From: Xylocopa sonorina
Lineage: Eukaryota; Arthropoda; Insecta; Hymenoptera; Apidae
Direction: 5' to 3'
Length of the DNA: 64,000 nt
NCBI RefSeq assembly: GCF_050948175.1
Contig: NW_027490490.1
Location: 62,001 to 126,000 of the forward strand
Part shown: positions 53,001-64,000 of the stretch, piece by piece
How positions within the stretch are numbered: the first letter of the stretch is position 1
How the letters are laid out: each line of letters starts with the position of its first letter
Notes under the pieces: generated by a model
The model's input: the letters and a program-made list of their open reading frames with translations, nothing else
Databases searched by the model: none
What the model was told of the DNA's origin: nothing
Translations under genes and position numbers: made by a program

Positions 53001-56000
53001 TACCTTACACATGAAACATAGAAATGAGATGCGATATCGCGGTTTTAAGAATCATAAGAACTCTATTGCTACGATACGTAGACAACTGCAAACGCTATTT
53101 CCTTGCAAGGACAGTGTCGCATTTACATTCATTTGTAGTGTAGAAGAGGAATACATAACACTTCGCAAATCATATTATACCTTACCATGAAACATAGAAA
53201 TGAAATGCGATATCAGCGTTTTAAGAATCATTAGAACACTATTGCTACGATAGGTAGACATTTGCAAACGCTATTTCCTAGCAAGGAAGTGTCGCATTTA
53301 CATTCATTTGAAGTGTAGACGAGGAATACATAACACTTCGCAAATCATATTATATCTTACCATGAAACATAGAAATGAGATGCGATATCGCGTTTTAAGA
53401 ATCATAAGAACTCTATTGCTACGATACGTAGACATCTGCAAACGCTATTCCCTTGCAAGGAAGTGTCCCGCATTTACATTCACTTGAAGTGTAGACAAGG
53501 AACACATAACACTTCGCAAATCATATTATACCTTACCATGAAACATAGAAATGAGATGCGATATCGCGTTTTAAGAATCACTAGAACACTATTGCTACGA
53601 TAGGTAGACATTTGCAAACGCAATTTCCTTGCAAGGCAGTGTCGCATTTACATTCGATTTGAAGTGTAAGACGAGGAATACATAACACTTCGCAAATCAT
53701 ATTATATCTTACCATGAAACATGGGAATGAGATGCGATATCGCGTTTTAAGAAGCATTAGAACTCTATTGCAACGATAAGTAGACATCTGCAAACGCTAT
53801 TTCCTTGCAAGGGAGTGTAGCATTTACATTCATTTGAAGTGTAGACGAGGAATACATAACACTTCGCAAATCATATTACATCTTACCATGAAACATAGAA
53901 ATGAGATGCGATATCGCGTTTTTAAGAAAGCATTAGAACACTATTGCTACGACTAGGTAGACACTTGCAAACGCTATTTCCTTGCAAGGAAGTGTCGGCA
54001 TTTACATTCATTTGAAGTGTAGACGAGGAATACATAACACTTCCCCCAATCATATTATATCCTTACCATGAAACATAGAAATGAGATGCGATATCGCGTT
54101 TTAAGAAGCATTAGAACTCTTTTGCTACGATACCTAGTCATCTGCAGACGCTATTTCCTAGCAGGGAAGTGTGGCATTTACATTCAATTTGTAGTGTAGA
54201 CGAGGAATGCATAACACTTCGCAATGAATATTATATCTTATCATGAAACATAAAAATGAGATGCGATATCTCGTTTTAAGAAGCATTAGAACTCTATCCC
54301 TACGATACGTGGACATCTGCAAACGCTATTTCCTTGCAAGGAAGTGTCGCATCTACATTCATTTGAAGTGTATGAAGAGGAATACATAACACTTCGCAAA
54401 TCATATTATATCTTACCATGAAACATGGAAATGAGATGCGATACCGCGTTTTAAGAAGCATTAGAACTCTATTGCTACGATAGGTAGACATCTGCAAACG
54501 CTATTTCCTAGCAAGTAAGTGTCGCATTTACATTCATTTGAAGTGTAGACGAGGAATACATAACACTTCGCAAATCATATTATATCTTACCGTGAAACAT
54601 AGAAATGAGATGCGATATCGCGTTTTAAGAAGTATTAGAACACTATTGCTAAGATAGGTAGACATTTGCAAACTCTATTTCCTTGCAAGGAAGTGTCGCA
54701 TTACATTCATTTGAAGTGTAGACGAGGAATACATAACACTTCCCCAGTCATATTATATCTTAGCATGAAACATGGAAATGAGATGCGATATCGCGTTTTA
54801 AGAATCATAAGAACTCTATTGCTACGATACGTAGACATCTGCAAACGCTATTTCCTTGCAAGGAAGTGTCGCATTTACATTCATTTGAAGTGGTAGACGA
54901 GTAATACGTAACACTTCCCCAATCATATTATATCGTACCATGAAACATAGAAATGACATGCGATATCGCGTCTTTAAGAATCATTAGAACACTATTGCTA
55001 CGATAGGTAGACATTGCAAACGCTATTTCCTTGCAAGGAAGTGTCGCATTTACATTCATTTGAAGTGTAGACGAGGAATACATAACACTGCGCAAATCAT
55101 ATTATACCTTACCATGAAACATAGAAATGAGATGCGATATCGCGTTTTAAGAATCATAAGAACTCCTATTGCTACGATACGTAGACATCTCCAAACGCTA
55201 TTTCCCCTTGCAAGGAAGTGTCGCATTTACATTCATTTGAAGTGTAGACGAGGGACTACATAACACTTCGCGAATCATATTATATCTCACCATCAAACAT
55301 CAGAAATGAGATGCGATATCGCGTTTAAGAATCATAAGAACTCTATTGCTACGATACGTAGACATCTGCAAACGCTATTTCCTTGCAAGGAAGTGTCGCA
55401 TTTACATTCATTTGAAGTGTAGACGAGTAATACATAACTTCCCCAATCATATTATATCGTACCATGAAACATAGAAATGACATGCGATATCGCGTCTTAA
55501 GAAGCATTTGAACTCTATTGCTTCGATACGTAGACATCTGCAAACGCTATTTCCTTGCAAGGAAGTGTCGCATTTACATTCATTTGAAGTGTAGACGAGG
55601 AATACATAACACTTCGCAAATCATATATATATCTTACCATGAAACATAGAAATGAGATGCGATATCGCGGTTTTAAGAATCATAAGAACTCTATTGCTAC
55701 GATACGTAGAAATCTGCAAACGCTATTTTCCTTGCAAGGAAGTGTCGCATTTACATTCATTTGAAGTGTAGACGAGTATACTTCATAACACTTCCCCAAT
55801 CATATTATATCTTACCATGAAACATAGAAATGACATGCGATATCGCGTCTTAAGAAGCATTTGAACTCTATTGCTTCGATACGTAGACATCTGCAAACGC
55901 TATTTCCTTGCAAGGAAGTGTCGCATTTACATTCATTTGAAGTGTAGACGAGGAATACATAACACTTCGCAAATCATATTATATCTTACCATGAAACATA

Positions 56001-58700
56001 GAAATGAGATGCGATATCGCGTTTTAAGAATCATAAGAACTCTATTGCTACGATACGTAGACATCTGCAAACACTATATCCTAGCGAGGAAGTGTCGCAT
56101 TCACATTCATTTGAAGTGTAGACGAGGAATGCATACACTTCGCAAATCATATTATATCTTACCATCAAACATAGAAATGAGATGCGATATCGCGTTTTAA
56201 GAATCATAAGAACTCTATTGCTACGATACGTAGACATCTGCAAACGCTATTTCCTTGCAAGGAAGTGTCGCATTTACATTCATTTGATGTGTAGAAAGAG
56301 GAATACATAACACATCGCAAATCATATTATACCTTATCATGAAACATAGAAATGAGGAGCGATATGTCGTTTTAAGAAGCATTAGAACTCTATCCCTACG
56401 ATACGTAGACATCTGCAAACGCTATTTCCTAGCAAGGAAGTGTCGCATTTACATTCATTTGAAGTGTAGACGAAGAATACATGACACTTCGCAAATCATG
56501 TTATATCTTACCATGAAACATAGGAATGTGATGCGATATCGCGTTTTAAGAAGCATTAGAACATTTATTGCTACGATACCTAGTCATCTGCAGACGCTAC
56601 TTCCTAGCAGGGAAAGTTGTGGCATTTACATTCATTTGAAGTGTAGAAGAGGAATACATAACACTTCGCAAATCATATTATATCTTACCATGAAACATGG
56701 AAATGAGATGCGATATCGCGTTTTAAGAAGCATTAGAACTCTATTGCTACGATAGGTAGACATCCTGCAAACGCTATTTCCTTGCAAGGAAGTGTCGCAT
56801 TTACATTCATTTGAAGTGTAGACGAGGAATACATAACACTTCGCAAATCATATTATACCTTACCATGAAACATAGAAATGAGATGCGATATCGCGTTTTA
56901 AGAATCATAAGAACTCTATTGCTACGATACGTAGACAACTGCAAACGCTATTTCCTTGCAAGGAAGTGTGCATTTACATTCATTTGAAGTGTAGAAGAGA
57001 ATACATAACACTTCGCAAATCATATTATTACCTTAACCATGAAACATAGAAATGAAATGCGATATCGCGTTTTAAGAATCATTAGAACACTATTGCTACG
57101 ATAGGTAGACATTTGCAAACGCTATTTCCTAGCAAGGAAGTGTCGCATTTACATTCATTTGAAGTGTAGACGAGGAATACATAACACTTCGCAAATCATA
57201 TTATATCTTACCATGAAACATAGAAATGAGATGCGATATCGCGTTTTAAGAATCATAAGAACTCTATTGCCTCTACGATACGTAGACATCTGCAAACGCT
57301 ATTCCCTTGCAAGGACAGTGTCGCAATTTACATTTCACTTGAAGTGTAGACAAGGAACACATAACACTTCGCAAATCATATTATACCTTACCATGAAACA
57401 TAGAAATGAGATGCGATATCGCGTTTTAAGAATCACTAGAACACTATTGCTACGATAGGTAGACTTTGCAAACGCTATTTCCTTGCAAGGAAGTGTCGCA
57501 TTTACATTCATTTGAAGTGTAGACGAGGAATACATAACACTTCGCAAATCATATTATATCTTACCATGAAACATGGGATGAGATGCGATATCGCGTTTTT
57601 AAGAAGCATTAGAACTCTATTGCTACGATAAGTAGACATCTGCAAACGCTATTTCCTTGCAAGGAAGTGTAGCAATTTACATTCATTTGAAGTGTAGACG
57701 AGGAATACATAACACTTCGCAAATCATATTACATCTTACCATGAAACATAGAAATGAGATGCGATATCGCGTTTTAAGAAGCATTAGAACACTATTGCTA
57801 CGATAGGTAGACACTTGCAAACGCTATTTCCTTGCAAGGAAGTGTCCGCATTTACATTCATTTGAAGTGTAGACGAGGAATACATAACACTTCCCCAATC
57901 ATATTATATCTTACCATGAAAAAAGAAATGAGATGCGATATCGCGTTTTAAGAAGCATTAGAACTCTTTTGCTACGATACCTAGTCATCTGCAGACGCTA
58001 TTTCCTAGCAGGGAAGTGTTGGCATTTACATTCATTTGAAGTGTAGACGAGGAATGCATAACACTTCGCAATGAATATTATATCTTATCATGAAACATAA
58101 AAATGAGATGCGATATCTCGTTTTAAGAAGCATTAGAACTCTATCCCTACGATACGTGGACATCTGCAACGCTATTTCCTTGCAAGGAAGTGTCGCATCT
58201 ACATTCATTTGAAGTGTAGAAGAGAGGAATACATAACACTTCGCAAATCATATTATATCTTACCATGAAACATGGAAATGAGATGCGATACCGCGTTTTA
58301 AGAAGCATTAGAACTCTATTGCTACGATAGGTAGACATCTGCAAACGCTATTTCCTAGCAAGTAAGTGTCGCATTTACATTCATTTGAAGTGTAGACGAG
58401 GAATACATAACACTTCGCAAATCATATTATATCTTACCGTGAAACATAGAAATGAGATAGCGATATCGCGTTTTAAGAAGTATTAGAACACTATTGCTAA
58501 CGATAGTGTAGACATTTGCAAACTCTATTTCCTTGCAAGGAAGTGTCGCTTTACATTCATTTGAAGTGTAGACGAGGAATACATAACACTTCCCCAGTCA
58601 TATTATATCTTAGCATGAAACATGGAAATGAGATGCGATATCGCGTTTTAAGAATCATAAGAACTCTATTGCTACGTTACGTAGACGTCTGCAAACGCTA
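38008..58700 (+). other. Satellite stretch with dense small indels, probably unpolished assembly
   Basis: From CCATCAACATAG (38008; CCATCAAACATAG in the clean copy) to about 58700, monomers carry frequent one- or two-base insertions and fewer deletions that are not shared between copies. In 43140-43740, for example, I counted about seven insertions. The stretches before and after are almost indel-free. The pattern fits raw long-read sequence placed around a gap. Minus-strand and short plus-strand open frames in this stretch are artefacts of frame changes. Confidence 0.75.
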
Positions 58701-61700
58701 TTCCTTGCAAGGAAGTGTCGCATTTACATTCATTTGAAGTGTAGACGAGTAATACATAACACTTCCCCAATCATATTATATCGTACCATGAAACATAGAA
58801 ATGACATGCGATATCGCGTCTTAAGAAGCATTTGAACTCTATTGCTTCGATACGTAGACATCTGCAAACGCTATTTCCTTGCAAGGAAGTGTCGCATTTA
58901 CATTCATTTGAAGTGTAGACGAGGAATACATAACACTTCGCAAATCATATTATATCTTACCATGAAACATAGAAATGAGATGCGATATCGCGTTTTAAGA
59001 ATCATAAGAACTCTATTGCTACGATACGTAGAAATCTGCAAACGCTATTTCCTTGCAAGGAAGTGTCGCATTTACATTCATTTGAAGTGTAGACGAGTAA
59101 TACATAACACTTCCCCAATCATATTATATCTTACCATGAAACATAGAAATGACATGCGATATCGCGTCTTAAGAAGCATTTGAACTCTATTGCTTCGATA
59201 CGTAGACATCTGCAAACGCTATTTCCTTGCAAGGAAGTGTCGCATTTACATTCATTTGAAGTGTAGACGAGGAATACATAACACTTCGCAAATCATATTA
59301 TATCTTACCATGAAACATAGAAATGAGATGCGATATCGCGTTTTAAGAATCATAAGAACTCTATTGCTACGATACGTAGACATCTGCAAACACTATATCC
59401 TAGCGAGGAAGTGTCGCATTCACATTCATTTGAAGTGTAGACGAGGAATGCATAACACTTCGCAAATCATATTATATCTTACCATCAAACATAGAAATGA
59501 GATGCGATATCGCGTTTTAAGAATCATAAGAACTCTATTGCTACGATACGTAGACATCTGCAAACGCTATTTCCTTGCAAGGAAGTGTCGCATTTACATT
59601 CATTTGATGTGTAGAAGAGGAATACATAACACATCGCAAATCATATTATACCTTATCATGAAACATAGAAATGAGGAGCGATATGTCGTTTTAAGAAGCA
59701 TTAGAACTCTATCCCTACGATACGTAGACATCTGCAAACGCTATTTCCTAGCAAGGAAGTGTCGCATTTACATTCATTTGAAGTGTAGACGAAGAATACA
59801 TGACACTTCGCAAATCATGTTATATCTTACCATGAAACATAGGAATGTGATGCGATATCGCGTTTTAAGAAGCATTAGAACATTTATTGCTACGATACCT
59901 AGTCATCTGCAGACGCTACTTCCTAGCAGGGAAGTGTGGCATTTACATTCATTTGAAGTGTAGAAGAGGAATACATAACACTTCGCAAATCATATTATAT
60001 CTTACCATGAAACATGGAAATGAGATGCGATATCGCGTTTTAAGAAGCATTAGAACTCTATTGCTACGATAGGTAGACATCTGCAAACGCTATTTCCTTG
60101 CAAGGAAGTGTCGCATTTACATTCATTTGAAATGTAGACGAGGAATACATAACACTTCGCAAATCATATTATACCTTACCATGAAACATAGAAATGAGAT
60201 GCGATATCGCGTTTTAAGAATCATAAGAACTCTATTGCTACGATACGTAGACAACTGCAAACGCTATTTCCTTGCAAGGAAGTGTCGCATTTACATTCAT
60301 TTGAAGTGTAGAAGAGGAATACATAACACTTCGCAAATCATATTATACCTTACCATGAAACATAGAAATGAAATGCGATATCGCGTTTTAAGAATCATTA
60401 GAACACTATTGCTACGATAGGTAGACATTTGCAAACGCTATTTCCTAGCAAGGAAGTGTCGCATTTACATTCATTTGAAGTGTAGACGAGGAATACATAA
60501 CACTTCGCAAATCATATTATATCTTACCATGAAACATAGAAATGAGATGCGATATCGCGTTTTAAGAATCATAAGAACTCTATTGCTACGATACGTAGAC
60601 ATCTGCAAACGCTATTCCCTTGCAAGGAAGTGTCGCATTTACATTCACTTGAAGTGTAGACAAGGAACACATAACACTTCGCAAATCATATTATACCTTA
60701 CCATGAAACATAGAAATGAGATGCGATATCGCGTTTTAAGAATCACTAGAACACTATTGCTACGATAGGTAGACATTTGCAAACGCTATTTCCTTGCAAG
60801 GAAGTGTCGCATTTACATTCATTTGAAGTGTAGACGAGGAATACATAACACTTCGCAAATCATATTATATCTTACCATGAAACATGGGAATGAGATGCGA
60901 TATCGCGTTTTAAGAAGCATTAGAACTCTATTGCTACGATAAGTAGACATCTGCAAACGCTATTTCCTTGCAAGGAAGTGTAGCATTTACATTCATTTGA
61001 AGTGTAGACGAGGAATACATAACACTTCGCAAATCATATTACATCTTACCATGAAACATAGAAATGAGATGCGATATCGCGTTTTAAGAAGCATTAGAAC
61101 ACTATTGCTACGATAGGTAGACACTTGCAAACGCTATTTCCTTGCAAGGAAGTGTCGCATTTACATTCATTTGAAGTGTAGACGAGGAATACATAACACT
61201 TCCCCAATCATATTATATCTTACCATGAAACATAGAAATGAGATGCGATATCGCGTTTTAAGAAGCATTAGAACTCTTTTGCTACGATACCTAGTCATCT
61301 GCAGACGCTATTTCCTAGCAGGGAAGTGTGGCATTTACATTCATTTGAAGTGTAGACGAGGAATGCATAACACTTCGCAATGAATATTATATCTTATCAT
61401 GAAACATAAAAATGAGATGCGATATCTCGTTTTAAGAAGCATTAGAACTCTATCCCTACGATACGTGGACATCTGCAAACGCTATTTCCTTGCAAGGAAG
61501 TGTCGCATCTACATTCATTTGAAGTGTAGAAGAGGAATACATAACACTTCGCAAATCATATTATATCTTACCATGAAACATGGAAATGAGATGCGATACC
61601 GCGTTTTAAGAAGCATTAGAACTCTATTGCTACGATAGGTAGACATCTGCAAACGCTATTTCCTAGCAAGTAAGTGTCGCATTTACATTCATTTGAAGTG

Positions 61701-62647
61701 TAGACGAGGAATACATAACACTTCGCAAATCATATTATATCTTACCGTGAAACATAGAAATGAGATGCGATATCGCGTTTTAAGAAGTATTAGAACACTA
61801 TTGCTAAGATAGGTAGACATTTGCAAACTCTATTTCCTTGCAAGGAAGTGTCGCATTTACATTCATTTGAAGTGTAGACGAGGAATACATAACACTTCCC
61901 CAGTCATATTATATCTTAGTATGAAACATGGAAATGAGATGCGATATCGCGTTTTAAGAAGCATTAGAACTCTATTGCTACGATACGTAGACATCTGCAA
62001 ACGCTATTTCCTTGCAAGGAAGAGTCGCATTAACATTCATTTGAAGTGTAGAAGAGGAATAAATAACACTTCGCAAATCATATTGTATCTTAACATGAAA
62101 CACAGGAATGAGATGCGATATCGCGTTTTAAGAAGCATTAGAACTCTATTGCTACGATACCTAGTCATCTGCAGACGCTATTTCCTAGCAGGGAAGTGTG
62201 GCATTTACATTCATTTGAAGTGTAGACGAGGAATGCATAACACTTCGCAATGAATATTATATCTTATCATGAAACATAAAAATGAGATGCGATATCTCGT
62301 TTTAAGAAGCATTAGAACTCTATCCCTACGATACGTGGACATCTGCAAACGCTATTTCCTTGCAAGGAAGTGTCGCATTTACATTCATTTGAGGTGTAGA
62401 AGAGGAATAGATAACACTTCGCAAATCATATCATATCTTACCATCAAACATAGAAATGAGATGCGATATCGCGTTTTAAGAATCATAAGAACTCTATTGC
62501 TACGATACTTAGACATCTGCAAACGCTATTTCCTTGCAAGGAAGTGTCGCATTTACATTCATTTGATGTGTAGAAGAGGAATACATAACACATCGCAAAT
62601 CATATTATACCTTATCATGAAACATAGAAATGAGGAGCGATATGTCG
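40838..62647 (+). repeat. Variable-length higher-order repeat series (17- to 23-mer and longer)
   Basis: The variant GAGGAGCGATATGTCG, which replaces the usual GAGATGCGATATCGCG, recurs at about 40838, 44878, 48035, 52497, 56354, 59673 and 62632. Spacings correspond to about 23, 18, one uncertain interval that spans the N gap, 22, 19 and 17 monomers. Except after the last marker, each is followed by the 175-bp GAACATTTATTG monomer. The block composition is conserved, while its length varies by gain or loss of monomers. Confidence 0.75.
51392..51491. other. Assembly gap of 100 N
   Basis: Exactly 100 N. The flanks are GCGATAT on the left and CTACGATACG on the right, normally 30 bases apart within a monomer. 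The true distance should be 30 plus a multiple of 174, so 100 is a placeholder and not a measured size. Confidence 0.97.
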
Positions 62648-64000
62648 TTTTAAGAAGCATTAGAACTCTATCCCTACGATACGTAGACATCTGCAAACGC
62701 TATTTCCTAGCAAGGAAGTGTCGCATTTACATTCATTTGAAGTGTAGACGAGGAATACATAACACTTCGCAAATCATATTATACCTTACGATGAAACATA
62801 GAAATGAGATGCGACATCGCGTTTTAAGAATCATAAGAACTCTATTGCTACGATACGTAGACAACTGCAAACGCTATTTCCTTGCAAGGAAGTGTCGCAT
62901 TTACATTCATTTGAAGTGTAGAAGAGGAATACATAACACTTCGCAAATCATATTATACCTTACCATGAAACATAGAAATGAGATGCGATATCGCGTTTTA
63001 AGAAGTATTAGAACACTATTGCTAAGATAGGTAGACATTTGCAAACGCTACTTCCTTGTAAGGAAGTGTCGCATTTACATTCATTTGAAGTGTAGACGAG
63101 GAATACATAACACTTCGCAAATCATATTATATCTTACCATGAAACATAGAAATGAGATGCGATATCGCGTTTTAAGAATCATAAGAACTCTATTGCTACG
63201 ATACGTAGACATCTGCAAACGCTATTCCCTTGCAAGGAAGTGTCGCATTTACATTCATTTGAAGTGTAGACGAGGAATACATAACACTTCGCAAATCATA
63301 TTATATCTTACCATGAAACACAGAAATGAGATTTGATATCGCGTTTTAAGAATCATAAGAACTCTATTGCTACTATACGTAGACATCTCCAAACGCTATT
63401 TCCTTGCAAGGAAGTGTCGCATTTACATTCACTTGAAGTGTAGACAAGGAATACATAACACTTCGCAAATCATATTATACCTTACCATGAAACATAGAAA
63501 TGAGATGCGATATCGCGTTTTAAGAATCATAAGGACTCTATTGCTACGATACGTAGACAACTGCAAACGCTATTTCCTTGCAAGGAAGTGTCGCATTTAC
63601 ATTCATTTGAAGTGTAGAAGAGGAATACATAACACTTCGCAAATCATATTGTATCTTAACATGAAACACAGGAATGAGATGCGATATCGCGTTTTAAGAA
63701 GCATTAGAACTCTATTGCTACGATACCTAGTCATCTGCAGACGCTATTTCCTAGCAGGGAAGTGTGGCATTTACATTCATTTGAAGTGTAGACGAGGAAT
63801 GCATAACACTTCGCAATGAATATTATATCTTATCATGAAACATAAAAATGAGATGCGATATCTCGTTTTAAGAAGCATTAGAACTCTATCCCTACGATAC
63901 GTGGACATCTGCAAACGCTATTTCCTTGCAAGGAAGTGTCGCATCTACATTCATTTGAAGTGTAGAAGAGGAATACATAACACTTCGCAAATCATATTAT
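51492..64000 (+). repeat. 174-bp satellite array, segment 4
   Basis: About 72 monomers running off the right edge. Up to about 58700 they contain scattered indels; after that they are clean. Higher-order blocks are marked by the AGGAGCGATATGTCG variant, the 175-bp monomer with GAACATTTATTG, and type B monomers at 54218, 58065, 61374, 62244 and 63810. No gene is supported. Confidence 0.95.

Noticed and set aside
38183..58344. Many minus-strand open frames of 60-137 codons
   Set aside because: They appear mainly in the indel-rich stretch and consist of the reverse complement of the satellite. Clean parts almost never yield them, so they come from frame changes.
3107..64000. CRISPR array
   Set aside because: The periodic unit is a 174-bp contiguous tandem repeat with variation spread throughout, not short identical repeats separated by unique spacers, and the context is eukaryotic.
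3107..64000. CENP-B box in the monomer
   Set aside because: The core NTTCGNNNNANNCGGGN was not found. The only near match, around GTGTAGACGGGGAAT in some monomers, has the A and CGGG in place but lacks TTCG.
1..64000. Telomeric repeat, rDNA, tRNA or histone cluster as the origin of the tandem array
   Set aside because: There are no TTAGG-type runs, no rRNA or tRNA structure and no histone-like coding. The 174-bp unit is unlike any of these.

Overview
This window is eukaryotic satellite DNA. About 60 kb of the 64 kb is one head-to-tail array of an AT-rich monomer of 174 bp, roughly 346 copies, all in the same orientation. Only two other sequences interrupt it: a 2,051-bp piggyBac-type DNA transposon (1056-3106) that carries the only convincing protein-coding gene here, and a 1,531-bp solo LTR of a retrotransposon (21394-22924). 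I found no host gene, tRNA, rRNA or CRISPR array. The host is most likely an insect or other arthropod, perhaps a hymenopteran. That rests on the style of the transposons and an arthropod-like initiator in the piggyBac leader, so it is inference. A nucleosome-sized unit, higher-order repeats and no host genes suggest a centromeric or pericentromeric block, which sequence alone cannot prove.

Layout. 1-1055: satellite. 1056-3106: piggyBac with perfect 16-bp terminal inverted repeats, TTAA target duplications and an intact 564-codon transposase. 3107-21393: satellite mixing two monomer subtypes, with nested duplications: a 3-mer (522 bp) inside a 22-mer (3,828 bp), a 6-mer (1,044 bp) and a 25-mer offset (4,350 bp). 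It also holds a paralogous copy of the piggyBac site without the transposon (TTAA at 12502-12505). 21394-22924: solo LTR flanked by GAAC. 22925-29100: more diverged satellite. 29120-38000: very homogeneous satellite with 12-mer, 23-mer and 2-mer higher-order repeats. About 38008-58700: the same satellite, but full of scattered one-base insertions and some deletions, and containing a 100-N gap (51392-51491). This looks like unpolished long-read sequence. About 58700-64000: clean satellite again, with 17- to 22-mer higher-order blocks.

How it fits together. The array is the substrate and the transposons are passengers. Each typical monomer offers one TTAA, the piggyBac target, and piggyBac used exactly that site. 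The array evolves by unequal exchange: duplications nest inside each other, so their order can be read, and one patch looks like conversion between monomers. A typical monomer carries three short dyads (CTACG-ATA-CGTAG, TTCCTTGCAAGGAA, GCGATATCGC) and no CENP-B box. This makes the array a candidate for a dyad-based centromere. Because 174 is divisible by three, one frame stays open for hundreds of codons in places; I read this as a by-product, not as genes.
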